Source: FEB-35 sp050263095 (GTDB taxonomy: Bacteria > Desulfobacterota > Deferrimicrobia > Deferrimicrobiales > Deferrimicrobiaceae). From it: 64,000 bases of DNA. How positions within the stretch are numbered: the stretch's first letter is position 1; every line of letters begins with the position of its first letter. Both the position numbers and the translations under genes were made by a program. The stretch lies in NCBI GenBank assembly GCA_050263095.1, contig JBLNEW010000027.1, forward strand, positions 59,271 to 123,270, written 5' to 3'. Below are positions 16,645 through 24,754 of the stretch, in pieces. The notes beneath the pieces were generated by a model. That model worked only from the letters and a program-made list of their open reading frames with translations, was not told where the DNA came from and did not search any database.

Positions 16645-17250
16645 ATGGATGTCTTCGAGGCGATGAAGGGTCGGCAAAGCGTGCGCAAGTTCCGCAAGGA
16701 TCCGGTCCCCAGGCCGCTTCTGCTCAAGATGGTGGAGGCGGCGACGTGGGCGCCGTCGGCGGGCAACGCGCAGAACGTCCGGTTCATCATCGTCGAGGAC
16801 AAGGAACTCCTGACCAGGATGAAGGGAATAGTGGACGAAGTGGTGTCACGTACCACAGGGAAGTCCATCGCCCAGGACAAGATAAACAATTACAACCTGT
16901 TCTGGGGCGCTCCCGCAGCCGTTTGCGCGGTCGGATCGCCGTACGAATCCGCTACCGACCGCCTGCTGCGCGAAAAGGACCCTGAGAGGCACCGGACACG
17001 CCGGTTCCAGGTCAACGCCGGGCTGCAAAGCGTCTCGGCGGCGGTCACGCAGTTCCTTCTCGCCGCGCATGCGTTGGGATACGGGACGTGCTGGATGACC
17101 GGGCCGCTTATCGCGAAGGCGGAGCTGGAATCGGCCCTGTCGATCCGCTTCCCCGACGAGCTCCTCTCGATGATCGCGATCGGTAAGCCGGACTCCCCTC
17201 CGTCGAAACCCCCCCGCAAGCCGGCTGCCGAGGTCACGGAATTCCGGTAG
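16645..17250 (+). CDS. Nitroreductase-family FMN oxidoreductase
   Basis: A 201-residue flavin protein. The N-terminal FMN phosphate-binding motif is MKGRQSVRKFRKDPV, followed by ATWAPSAGNAQNVRFIIV. The distal FMN motif is LAAHALGYGTCWMTGP, and the C-terminal IAIGKPDSPP closes the fold. Family members reduce nitro groups, quinones or enones using NAD(P)H; the physiological substrate cannot be inferred. The ATG follows an AAGGAGGAGCGGGG SD. The 3' end overlaps the convergent CorC-like gene by 17 nt. Confidence 0.9.
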   Translation: MDVFEAMKGRQSVRKFRKDPVPRPLLLKMVEAATWAPSAGNAQNVRFIIVEDKELLTRMKGIVDEVVSRTTGKSIAQDKINNYNLFWGAPAAVCAVGSPYESATDRLLREKDPERHRTRRFQVNAGLQSVSAAVTQFLLAAHALGYGTCWMTGPLIAKAELESALSIRFPDELLSMIAIGKPDSPPSKPPRKPAAEVTEFR

Positions 17251-18508
17251 GAGCCGTCTTCTCGATCCGGAGGCGCCGGATCCGGTAGCGCTCGGTTTCC
17301 GCAACCGTGATCCGGTATCCGTGGGCAAGGAACGTCACCATGCCTTCCGGGACATCCTGCAGGTAATCCATCACGAACCCTCCCGCGGTCTCGTACGCGG
17401 CACCCTGGGGTATGTCGATGCCGTACTCCTCGCGGAGCACCCGGACCGGCGTCGAAGCGGGGACCGACAGGGCCCCGTCCTTTTCCCACTCAGGCCCGTC
17501 CTGCGTTTCTGCTCCGTCGGCGAGCCTGCCTACGATCTTTTCCAGCAGGTCGTGGATCGTGATAACGCCGCAAAGCTTGCCGTGCTCGTCGATCGCCACC
17601 GCCATGTGCACGTTTGCGCGCTGGAACCGGCGCAACAGGTCCGAAACCTTCATCGACCCGGGAACGTACATCGGCTTTTCGAGAAAACCTTCCCAACGCC
17701 CGTCCGGCGGCAGCCGGAACAGGCTGGACGAGGACAGGATTCCCACCACCTCCTCTCCGCTGCGGGACAGCACCGGATACCTCGAGTAGCCGGATTCCCC
17801 GACGATCCCGGTCACTTCGTCGTGCGGAGTGCCTTCCCGCAGGAACACGACCGCCGCCCAGGGCGTCATTCCTTCCGCGACAGTTGTATCCCCGAACCGA
17901 AGGACACCCTCTATCATCTTCTCCTCGGTGGCGTCGATCGTCCCGTGCTCCGCCCCCTCCTCGATGACGTCCAGGATCCCCTCCTCGGATCCGAACCGGA
18001 TGTCCATAAGCGCCTCGGGGGAGTATCGCCCGCCGAAAAGAAGCCTGCCCAGGCCGTCGAAGAGGCGGGCAGGCAGGACCGAAGCGCGCAGCGCCGCCAG
18101 GCAGACTCCTTCCCAGCGCAGGAACCGCCGCGGGTTCGCCATCGTCCCGCATGCCGCGACGTTTTCCAGGAAGAAGAGAAAAAGGAGGTAGGCAGCCAGC
18201 CAGCCGGCCCCGGCGCCGACGCCGGTCCATCCTCCGAGGGCGTGCCCCAGCGCAACGGACGACGCTCCTGCCGCGAGCGCCGAGGCTGCTTTCAGGACGC
18301 ATGCCAGCGCCCAAAGGGAAAAGGGGTGCCGGAACGACGGATCGCGCACCGCTGCGAGCAGGCGCGCAGCCTTCCCGTCGCCGCGCACGCTTTCCTCTGC
18401 CAGCCCCTCCTCCCCCAGGATCAGAAGGGAGGACCTGATCGCCGTCGCCGCGGACGCGGCTAGGGACAGGACAAGCGCAGGCAGCGCCAGCAGCAGGTAC
18501 GTCTTCAT
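17234..18508 (-). CDS. CorC/HlyC-family (CNNM-like) membrane CBS protein
   Basis: A 424-residue protein with four predicted TM segments in the first 150 residues (DUF21-like, but divergent), a CBS pair (about 195-320, with HMAVAIDEHGKLCGVITIHDLLEKIVG), and a C-terminal CorC_HlyC domain (about 345-420, with YETAGGFVMDYLQDVPEG). Homologues are linked to magnesium/cobalt efflux or resistance. The TM part is Ala/Leu-rich and weakly conserved, so transport activity is less certain than the cytosolic domain assignment. It is divergent from the HDAC-like gene across a 52-nt gap holding an inverted repeat. Confidence 0.82.
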   Translation of the reverse strand: MKTYLLLALPALVLSLAASAATAIRSSLLILGEEGLAEESVRGDGKAARLLAAVRDPSFRHPFSLWALACVLKAASALAAGASSVALGHALGGWTGVGAGAGWLAAYLLFLFFLENVAACGTMANPRRFLRWEGVCLAALRASVLPARLFDGLGRLLFGGRYSPEALMDIRFGSEEGILDVIEEGAEHGTIDATEEKMIEGVLRFGDTTVAEGMTPWAAVVFLREGTPHDEVTGIVGESGYSRYPVLSRSGEEVVGILSSSSLFRLPPDGRWEGFLEKPMYVPGSMKVSDLLRRFQRANVHMAVAIDEHGKLCGVITIHDLLEKIVGRLADGAETQDGPEWEKDGALSVPASTPVRVLREEYGIDIPQGAAYETAGGFVMDYLQDVPEGMVTFLAHGYRITVAETERYRIRRLRIEKTAPTGIP

Positions 18509-18511
18509 TTC

Positions 18512-18540
18512 TTCACTATATCCGATTCTGCTATAGTGAA
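18512..18540. promoter_or_regulatory. 9-bp inverted repeat with mirrored -10-like boxes
   Basis: TTCACTATA (18512-18520) and TATAGTGAA (18532-18540) form a perfect inverted repeat around an 11-nt spacer in the 52-nt gap between two divergent starts. Each arm reads TATAGT outward on one strand, so the site could be an operator overlapping both -10 elements. Good -35 boxes are not visible. Which regulator would bind is unknown. Confidence 0.45.
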
Positions 18541-18560
18541 AAGGCCCGCATGGAGATCCG

Positions 18561-19532
18561 ATGAACAGCGTCGCGTTCGTCTATCATCCCGACTATCTTC
18601 TGCATGTTCCCCCCTTCGAGCATCCGGAGTCCCCGGAACGGCTCGAGGCCATCAACCGGCACCTGGCGGACAGGGGACTCCTCGACAACATGGTTCCCGT
18701 GACGCCGGACTACCCGGACGAAACCGACATCCTGCGCGTCCACGATCCTTCCTACCTTCGCAAGATCGAGATGGCCTGCCGGCGCGGCGACCTGACGCTG
18801 GATGCGGAAGACACCTATCTCAGCAGCAACTCCTACACGGTCGCCCTGCTTTCGGCGGGCGGCGCGATTGCGGGAGCGGAATCCGTGGCCACCGGCAAAA
18901 CCCGCCGCGCGTTCTGCGCGATACGCCCGCCCGGCCACCACGCCGACAGCCGGACGGGCATGGGCTTCTGCCTCCTGAACAACGTGGCCATCGCGGCCCG
19001 TTACCTGCAGGCGCGGCACGGAATTTCCCGGATCTTCATCGTGGACTGGGACGTGCACCATGGTAACGGAACGCAGAACATCTTCCTGGAGGATCCTTCC
19101 GTCTACTTCTTCAGCATCCACGAGCACCCCTCCTTTCTCTACCCGGGAACGGGCAGGAGGTGGGAAACGGGCAGGGGGGCGGGAGAGGGAACGACGCTGA
19201 ACGCGCCGATGGCGCCCGGGGCGGGGGACGACGAGTACCGGCTGGCGTTCGAGCAGATGCTGCGCCCGGCCATGGAGGCCTTCCGCCCGGAGATGATCCT
19301 CGTCTCCGCCGGGTTCGACGCCCACAAGGACGACCCGCTGGCCGACATCCAGCTTACCGAGGAAGGATTCCGGTTCATGACGCGGTTCGTCGTCGAGATG
19401 GCCGACAGGCATTGCGGCGGAAGAGTCGTCTCCCTGCTCGAGGGGGGATACGATCTCGCATCCGTCACAACATCGGTGGAAGCGCATCTGCAGGAACTGT
19501 TCGGGGATATGCTACGGAAAGAGGAGGAATAA
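18561..19532 (+). CDS. Class II-type histone deacetylase-family amidohydrolase (AcuC-like)
   Basis: A 323-residue zinc deacetylase fold. Catalytic features are intact: the paired histidines in RPPGHHADS, the metal-binding DWDVHHGNGTQ, the charge-relay FFSIHEHPSF region and SAGFDAHKDDPLAD with the second metal Asp. Bacterial members deacetylate acetyl-lysines, for example on acyl-CoA synthetases (AcuC), or acetylated polyamines. The next gene, 3 nt downstream, encodes a CBS-ACT AcuB-like protein, so this looks like an acuC-acuB pair with an alcohol dehydrogenase added. No acuA acetyltransferase is present in the window. Confidence 0.9.
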   Translation: MNSVAFVYHPDYLLHVPPFEHPESPERLEAINRHLADRGLLDNMVPVTPDYPDETDILRVHDPSYLRKIEMACRRGDLTLDAEDTYLSSNSYTVALLSAGGAIAGAESVATGKTRRAFCAIRPPGHHADSRTGMGFCLLNNVAIAARYLQARHGISRIFIVDWDVHHGNGTQNIFLEDPSVYFFSIHEHPSFLYPGTGRRWETGRGAGEGTTLNAPMAPGAGDDEYRLAFEQMLRPAMEAFRPEMILVSAGFDAHKDDPLADIQLTEEGFRFMTRFVVEMADRHCGGRVVSLLEGGYDLASVTTSVEAHLQELFGDMLRKEEE

Positions 19533-19535
19533 GCC

Positions 19536-20195
19536 ATGTTCGTCGTCAGGAGAATGCAGCGAAACGTCGTCACGATATCCCCGATCGCGTCGCTTTTCGA
19601 GGCCCGCGAGAGAATGCGGCGCCACAACATCCACCAGCTCCCGGTGGCGGACGGGAACGGCAAGCTCATCGGCATCCTGTCCAACCGCGACATACGGGAG
19701 GCGACGCTGCCGGTCGCGCTCCTGCGGGGCGCGACGGAGAAGGAGGCCGAAGACCTCCTCAAGGAGACCCTCGTCGAGAAGGTGATGACGCGGAAGGTCG
19801 TCACGGCCACGCTCGCGGACACCCTGGAGGACGCCCTTGTCCTCCTGCACGATTTCCGCGTGAACTCCCTCCCGGTGCTCGACAGCGAAGGACGGGTCTC
19901 GGGGATCATCTCCCGGACCGACGTCCTGAAGGCGTTCATAGAGGTGCTGGGCGTCGGAGAAATAAGCTCCAGGCTGGAAGTCGTGGTGCCGGACCGTCCG
20001 GGGGGGCTGGCGCAGATCATTTCCATAATCAAGGGATTCAAGGTCAACATCACCAGCGTCCTGACCACCGGGCACGCCGAGGAAGGAAAGCGGGCCATTT
20101 TCTTCCGCGTCGCCACGCTGAACGTCGCCCCGCTGAAAAAAGCGATCCAGGAGGCGGGATTCCAGATACTCGATCCGTTGTCCTTTCACCTATGA
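19536..20195 (+). CDS. CBS-CBS-ACT domain protein (AcuB-like)
   Basis: A 219-residue protein with two CBS domains (about 1-65 with GILSNRDIREA, and 78-138 with GIISRTDVLKAFIE) and a C-terminal ACT-like domain beginning RLEVVVPDRPGGLAQIISII. Same architecture as the protein at 8.2 kb. Lying between the HDAC-like and dehydrogenase genes (3 nt after one, 4-nt ATGA overlap with the other), it is a candidate nucleotide- or metabolite-sensing partner of the deacetylase, as in acetoin-utilisation loci. Ligands are unknown. Confidence 0.87.
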   Translation: MFVVRRMQRNVVTISPIASLFEARERMRRHNIHQLPVADGNGKLIGILSNRDIREATLPVALLRGATEKEAEDLLKETLVEKVMTRKVVTATLADTLEDALVLLHDFRVNSLPVLDSEGRVSGIISRTDVLKAFIEVLGVGEISSRLEVVVPDRPGGLAQIISIIKGFKVNITSVLTTGHAEEGKRAIFFRVATLNVAPLKKAIQEAGFQILDPLSFHL

Positions 20196-21193
20196 AGGCG
20201 ATGCTGCTTTCCGCAATCAAGCCGGTGGCGGCTGCGCCCCTGGCGCTTGCGGAGCTGCCCGTCCCTTCGCCCGGGCCGGGCGAGATCCTCGTGAAGGTGG
20301 CTGCCTGCGGCATCTGCCGGACCGACCTGCACGTGATCGAGGGCGATCTCCCCCCGGCCCGGCTCCCGCTGGTCCCCGGGCACCAGGTAGTCGGGACGGT
20401 TGACTTGCGTGGAGAGGGCGCGAATCGCTTTCCCCCGGGAGCGAGGGTCGGGATCGCGTGGCTGCGGCACACTTGCGGATCGTGCGCCTTCTGCGCGGCG
20501 GGGAAGGAAAACCTGTGCGAAGCGCCGCTGTTCACGGGCTATCACCGGGACGGGGGATTCGCTGAGTACGCTGTCGTTCCGGAGGCGTTCGCCTATCCGA
20601 TCCCTTCGGCGTTCTCCGACGCGGAGGCCGCGCCGCTTTTATGCGCCGGCATCATCGGATACAGGGCATTGCGGCGCGCCGAGCTTCCCCGGGGAGGGCG
20701 GCTGGCGATCTACGGATTCGGATCTTCCGCGCACATCGTCATCCAGCTTGCGCTCCACAGGGGCTGCGAGGTATTCGTCTGCACGCGCGGGGAACTCCAC
20801 CGGAAGCTCGCACTCGGGATGGGCGCCTCCTGGGCGGGTGAGAACCCGGACGAGATACCGGTCCCCGCGGATTCGGCGATCATTTTCGCCCCGGCCGGGG
20901 AGCTTGTGCCGCCCGCGCTGCGGGCGCTCAAAAAAGGCGGGACGCTGTCGCTGGCGGGCATCCACATGAGCGACGTCCCCTCCATGAAATACGGGGAATG
21001 CCTCTTTTACGAGAAGAACGTGCGCAGCGTCACCGCAAACACCCGGAAGGACGGCCTCGATCTTCTGCGGGAGGCGGCGGAGATCCCGGTACGCCCCAAG
21101 GCGATCCTCTTCCCGCTCGCCGAGGCCAACCGCGCCCTCCAGATGCTCAAGGCCGACGAGATCCAGGGCACGGGCGTCCTCGTCGTCTCCTGA
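20192..21193 (+). CDS. Zinc-dependent alcohol dehydrogenase (MDR family)
   Basis: A 333-residue medium-chain dehydrogenase. The catalytic zinc region is CGICRTDLHVIEGD with the following PGHQVVG (Gln where most members have Glu). The structural zinc site is the four-cysteine run TCGSCAFCAAGKENLC. The Rossmann motif is atypical: IYGFGSSAHI rather than GxGxxG. Variants of this kind occur in the AdhP/YjgB-like branch. The start ATG overlaps the acuB stop, so it is translated with the acuC-acuB pair. Substrate unknown; a link to acetyl or acetoin metabolism is inference from context. Confidence 0.88.
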   Translation: MKAMLLSAIKPVAAAPLALAELPVPSPGPGEILVKVAACGICRTDLHVIEGDLPPARLPLVPGHQVVGTVDLRGEGANRFPPGARVGIAWLRHTCGSCAFCAAGKENLCEAPLFTGYHRDGGFAEYAVVPEAFAYPIPSAFSDAEAAPLLCAGIIGYRALRRAELPRGGRLAIYGFGSSAHIVIQLALHRGCEVFVCTRGELHRKLALGMGASWAGENPDEIPVPADSAIIFAPAGELVPPALRALKKGGTLSLAGIHMSDVPSMKYGECLFYEKNVRSVTANTRKDGLDLLREAAEIPVRPKAILFPLAEANRALQMLKADEIQGTGVLVVS

Positions 21194-21546
21194 CGCGCCG
21201 AGTCCGCAATCGGCGCACTCAGTGCCACGGGTACTCGCCCAAACGGAAGTCGCTGCGCCTCCGGCAGCTCCGTGCTCGCTCTCGCCTTCGGCTCCCCTGC
21301 ATAGGGTATTACGTGCCAATCGATACTTCCCCGCTCTTCGGTCACCCTGTGCGGTCCACCAAGCCGGTTTGTTCCAAGACTGGTAATGCCGAACCGGACG
21401 GTTCCGCCTCGGCGACCCGCTGCGCCGGACCTGCCATCGGCGTCTCGCGCCTTCCGTTGACGGGGCGTTACGCGGCGGGGAGCCCTCCGGGAGGAATCAA
21501 GCGGGACCAGGGAACGCAGCCGGCCGCGGCGAACGGGAACTGAGGG
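21194..21546. other. 353-nt gene-free convergent intergenic region
   Basis: Lies between the 3' ends of the alcohol dehydrogenase and the FAD oxidoreductase. No ORF with plausible codon use, no tRNA and no T-tailed terminator hairpin is seen. It holds short GC-rich inverted repeats such as AACCG-GA-CGGTT (near 21392-21403), and a lower-bias segment around 21300-21380 that differs from flanking genes. It could be a decayed gene or a structured RNA; nothing supports a firm call. Confidence 0.4.
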
Positions 21547-22920
21547 CTACGCTTTTCCTTCCTTGCGCAGGATACCCTCGGCGGCGAGCATCCCGTTGAG
21601 GGCGGCGCCGACGATCCCTCGGGACTTGCCCACGCCGTCCCCCGCGACGAACAGGTCGTGGACGTTCGTCTCAAGGTGCCGGTCCGTCTCGTACTTGGTG
21701 TCGTAGAACTTGATCTCGGGCACATAGACGGTCGTGGACGGGTGCGATACGCCCGGGATGACACGGGACAGAAGCAGGAGGCTCTCCCGCAGGTTGTCGA
21801 CGATCCTGCCGGGATACGCGAACGATATGTCCCCCGGAGTGACTCCGGGCCCCGGCGGCAGCGTCGGCTCCATCTTGTCGAAGCCCAGCGCGGCGGAGTT
21901 GAACGTTTCAGGCTTGGAGCGCCTTCCGGCGGTCAAGTCCCCCCACCGCTGGACCACAAGGCTGTCCCCTCCGCCCCAGAAATTCGCGAACTCCATTATC
22001 TTCCGCCCCATCTCCGTTGTGTCCTGGAGCGGCTCCGTCATCGAGACCGTGTTGAGGATCGCGAAGTTGGTGCAATTGGTCTTCCGTTTTTTGAGCGCGT
22101 CCCCGTTGACCAGCCGGCAACCGTTCCTTATCTCCACGCGCACCCTGCCGCCCGGGTTCGTGCAGAAGGTGCGCGTTCTGTCCCCGTGCGTCGGAGTGAC
22201 GAAAAGGAACTTGGGGTCGTAAAGGACGTGCGTGATCTCGTCGTAGACGGGCAGGGCCACTTCCACCCTGCACCCGATGTCGATCGCCCCCCACCGCGTT
22301 TTTACGCCGAGGGAACGCGCGACCTCCCTGAACCAGTACGCGCCTTCCCTCCCCGGCGCGGCGACAAGGTATCGCGACGCGAAGCGCCCTTTGGAAGTAA
22401 TGACCCTGAACGGTCCGCCGCGGTCCAGCCGGATATCCTCCACCTTCGTCCGAAGAGAGAAAGCCACGCCGTTCCCGGCGATCGATTCGGTCATCCGGGC
22501 CACGACCCTGTGCGCCATGTCGGTCCCCATGTGGCGCTGGCGCGCAGGAAGGAGCGTGATGTCCCACTCCCCCTTCGCCGTGGCGCGCCGGACCCAGGAT
22601 ACCCTGTCCAGCCACAGGTTGATCCGGTCCGTGTCGACGCCGTAAAGGGTCTTGTCGGCGCCATGCTCCAGAAACGCCTCGTCGATCAGGGCGATCCTTG
22701 CGCCCGCTTCCTCCTTCGAAATCCGAAGCTCCTCCAGGTCGAGCCCGATCTGCGGCGAGAGGTTGAGCTTCCCGTCGGTCATCGCCCCGGAGCCGCCCGT
22801 GCGGCCCTTTTCTTCGAGCACCAGGACGGAAAGCCTGCCGGACAGCGCTTTCGCGGCGAACAGGCCCGCTGGGCCGGCGCCGATGACGATGACGTCCCAG
22901 ATTTTAGCGCCTGGAGACAC
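21547..22920 (-). CDS. FAD-dependent oxidoreductase (uncharacterised dehydrogenase family)
   Basis: A 457-residue flavoprotein with the dinucleotide-binding motif DVIVIGAGPAGLFAAKAL (about 9-26), an internal RGG-like FAD segment (GGPFRVITSKGRFASRYLV) and the C-terminal FAD motif NVHDLFVAGDGVGKSRGIVG. It resembles the large NAD(P)/FAD-dependent dehydrogenase group without assigned substrate. The GTG start has a GGGAGGTCC SD and lies within the last 17 nt of the GHMP kinase gene, so the two form an operon. No redox partner is next to it. Confidence 0.82.
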   Translation of the reverse strand: MSPGAKIWDVIVIGAGPAGLFAAKALSGRLSVLVLEEKGRTGGSGAMTDGKLNLSPQIGLDLEELRISKEEAGARIALIDEAFLEHGADKTLYGVDTDRINLWLDRVSWVRRATAKGEWDITLLPARQRHMGTDMAHRVVARMTESIAGNGVAFSLRTKVEDIRLDRGGPFRVITSKGRFASRYLVAAPGREGAYWFREVARSLGVKTRWGAIDIGCRVEVALPVYDEITHVLYDPKFLFVTPTHGDRTRTFCTNPGGRVRVEIRNGCRLVNGDALKKRKTNCTNFAILNTVSMTEPLQDTTEMGRKIMEFANFWGGGDSLVVQRWGDLTAGRRSKPETFNSAALGFDKMEPTLPPGPGVTPGDISFAYPGRIVDNLRESLLLLSRVIPGVSHPSTTVYVPEIKFYDTKYETDRHLETNVHDLFVAGDGVGKSRGIVGAALNGMLAAEGILRKEGKA

Positions 22921-23923
22921 GCGGACCTCCCGAAAGACGGAATGGGAGCACGGCGAATCCCTCGGATGCGAGGAACGCCTCCACTTTTCCCCGCTCTTCC
23001 GGGGCGCGAAGAAGGCCGAACGCCACCCCTCCCCCGCCTGCCCCGCACAACTTGACGCCGGTGACGCGTTTCCTGAATTCCCTCGATGCGAACGTCTTCT
23101 CCACCCTGATCGGACAGACCCCGGAAGCCAGGGTTTTCCGGATCCTCCATTCGCGCGCTACGGCCTCCCCCGCGGCGTCGATCCGGCCGTCCCTCACCGC
23201 GTCCCACGCGTCGCGCGAGGCGGCCGCGATTCCGCGAAACCTGCGAAGGATCTCCGCATTGCCTTTCATGGCCCCGCGGATCATACGCCAGTTGACCTCG
23301 GCGGAATGGTGCGCCTTCCCGGATCCCGCGACGAACCCGTGCGACTCGAGCAGCCTGCCGGCGTCGCTGGCCGGCGAAATCCTTTCCGCCTCAACGCGGC
23401 CGGGCAGGAAGCGGATCCCCTGGATGCCGCCCCGCAGCGCCGCGATGTGGTCCTGGCGTCCCGCAAGGCACCGCAGGTGCCCCGCCTCGATTTCCATCGC
23501 CGCGAGCGCCGTCTCCTCCCAGCCGCGCCTGAGGCCGAGATAGGCGTCCATGGCGATCATTGTAGCCACGAGGAGCGACGACGACGCCCCCAGCCCCGAT
23601 CCCAGCGGCGCCTCGTTCCGGAAGCGGAGCTCCACTCCGCCGATCGGAGGGAAGAACCTCAGCGCGGCGGCGATCAGGCCGAGCTTGCCCTCCGCCGAAA
23701 ACCGGTGCGTGTCGGCCGCGCTCGCCTTGATCGAAAAATCCTCCGAATGCAGGCGGGCGGGGCCGCGGACGGGCGTCACCTCCACGCGGCTGCGGATCCC
23801 GATCGCCGCGTTAACCGTCATCGATCCCGGGACGAGGAGGTAGAGCGGGAATATGTCGAGCGTGCCCCCCGCCAGATCCACGCGGTTGGGGACGACCACG
23901 CTGATTCGTGAAGAGGTTAACAT
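22904..23923 (-). CDS. GHMP-family sugar kinase
   Basis: A 339-residue kinase of the galactokinase/homoserine kinase/mevalonate kinase superfamily. The N-terminal motif is PNRVDLAGGTLDIFPL, the ATP-binding motif 2 is APLGSGLGASSSLLVA (about residue 108) and the C-terminal Gly-rich motif 3 is GVKLCGAGGGGVAFG. The LAGGTLD substrate region is akin to heptose-7-phosphate kinases (HddA-like) and other sugar kinases. With gmhA encoded 3 kb away, a heptose pathway role is possible, but not shown. The substrate is unresolved. Confidence 0.82.
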   Translation of the reverse strand: MLTSSRISVVVPNRVDLAGGTLDIFPLYLLVPGSMTVNAAIGIRSRVEVTPVRGPARLHSEDFSIKASAADTHRFSAEGKLGLIAAALRFFPPIGGVELRFRNEAPLGSGLGASSSLLVATMIAMDAYLGLRRGWEETALAAMEIEAGHLRCLAGRQDHIAALRGGIQGIRFLPGRVEAERISPASDAGRLLESHGFVAGSGKAHHSAEVNWRMIRGAMKGNAEILRRFRGIAAASRDAWDAVRDGRIDAAGEAVAREWRIRKTLASGVCPIRVEKTFASREFRKRVTGVKLCGAGGGGVAFGLLRAPEERGKVEAFLASEGFAVLPFRLSGGPRVSRR

Positions 23924-23986
23924 GGGTCTCGCACCATCGTCGTTTTACCATGGTAGCCCCGGTCAGCGAAAGGCGCCATTTCCTTC

Positions 23987-24016
23987 TTGAAGGGGACGCG
24001 ACAACACCGGTATAAA
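23987..24016 (+). promoter_or_regulatory. Candidate sigma-70 promoter for the metallo-hydrolase gene
   Basis: TTGAAG (23987-23992) and TATAAA (24011-24016) with an 18-nt spacer, ending 34 nt before the ATG of the downstream gene. Both hexamers are near consensus and the region is otherwise GC-rich. Confidence 0.5.
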
Positions 24017-24049
24017 TGAAATCATCCAAAGCGCTGGGAGGATCTCCGC

Positions 24050-24751
24050 ATGCCGCCCGTCAAGATCCGATGGTTCGGACATTCCGGCTTCTCCATCCAG
24101 GACCCCTCCGGCAAGACCGTACTGGTAGATCCCTGGTTCCAGGGAAATCCTTCCGCGCCGAGCGGCCCGGAAGGCATCGCCAAAGCGGATTTCCTCCTTC
24201 TCACCCACGACCACTTCGATCATGCCGCGGACGCCGCCCTGCTCGCCCGCCGGACCGGGGCGCTCGTCGTGGGCATCTTCGAACTGGTCGGAGACCTGAA
24301 GGCCAAGGGGGTTCCGGAATCCCAGCTCCTGCACGGGGGAGTGGGCATGAACGTCGGCGGGACCGTCGTCCTCGACGGCTTCTCGTTCACGATGACCGAA
24401 GCGAGGCATTCCTGCTCGCTGGGCGCTCCGGTCGGCTACGTCATAAAGACCCCTTCCGGCGCCACGATCTATCACTCCGGGGACACCGGCATCTTCGCCG
24501 GGATGTCGCTCATCGGCGAGCTTTACCCGATAGACGCGGCGCTTCTGCCGATCGGATCGGTCTTCACCATGGATTATCGCCAGGCCGCGAAAGCGGCTTC
24601 CCTGCTCCAGGCGAAAACGGTCATCCCGATGCACTTCGGGACATTCCCGATCCTCGAGCCCAACGCGGACAGGTTCGTCGCTGAAATGAAGAGGGTCGCC
24701 CCGGGGACCCGCGTCGTCGTGCTGAGCCCCGGCGAGGAGACCGCGCTGTAG
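24050..24751 (+). CDS. Metallo-beta-lactamase-fold hydrolase (UPF0173-like)
   Basis: A 233-residue zinc hydrolase. The HxHxDH signature is LLTHDHFDHAADA, with further metal ligands in TEARHSCSLG, YHSGDTGIFAG and IPMHFGTFP. The short length and the opening KIRWFGHSGFSIQDP fit the UPF0173/YtkL-like group of presumed metal-dependent hydrolases. No substrate is known for this group. It is a monocistronic gene with its own promoter and a GGGAGGATCTCCGC leader, convergent with anmK only 3 nt away. Confidence 0.87.
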   Translation: MPPVKIRWFGHSGFSIQDPSGKTVLVDPWFQGNPSAPSGPEGIAKADFLLLTHDHFDHAADAALLARRTGALVVGIFELVGDLKAKGVPESQLLHGGVGMNVGGTVVLDGFSFTMTEARHSCSLGAPVGYVIKTPSGATIYHSGDTGIFAGMSLIGELYPIDAALLPIGSVFTMDYRQAAKAASLLQAKTVIPMHFGTFPILEPNADRFVAEMKRVAPGTRVVVLSPGEETAL

Positions 24752-24754
24752 CCT

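Noticed and set aside
19160..20191. Upstream extension of the alcohol dehydrogenase frame through acuC and acuB
   Set aside because: The dehydrogenase domain begins at the ATG at 20192, which overlaps the acuB stop; the extension is Arg/Pro/Gly-rich shadow sequence.
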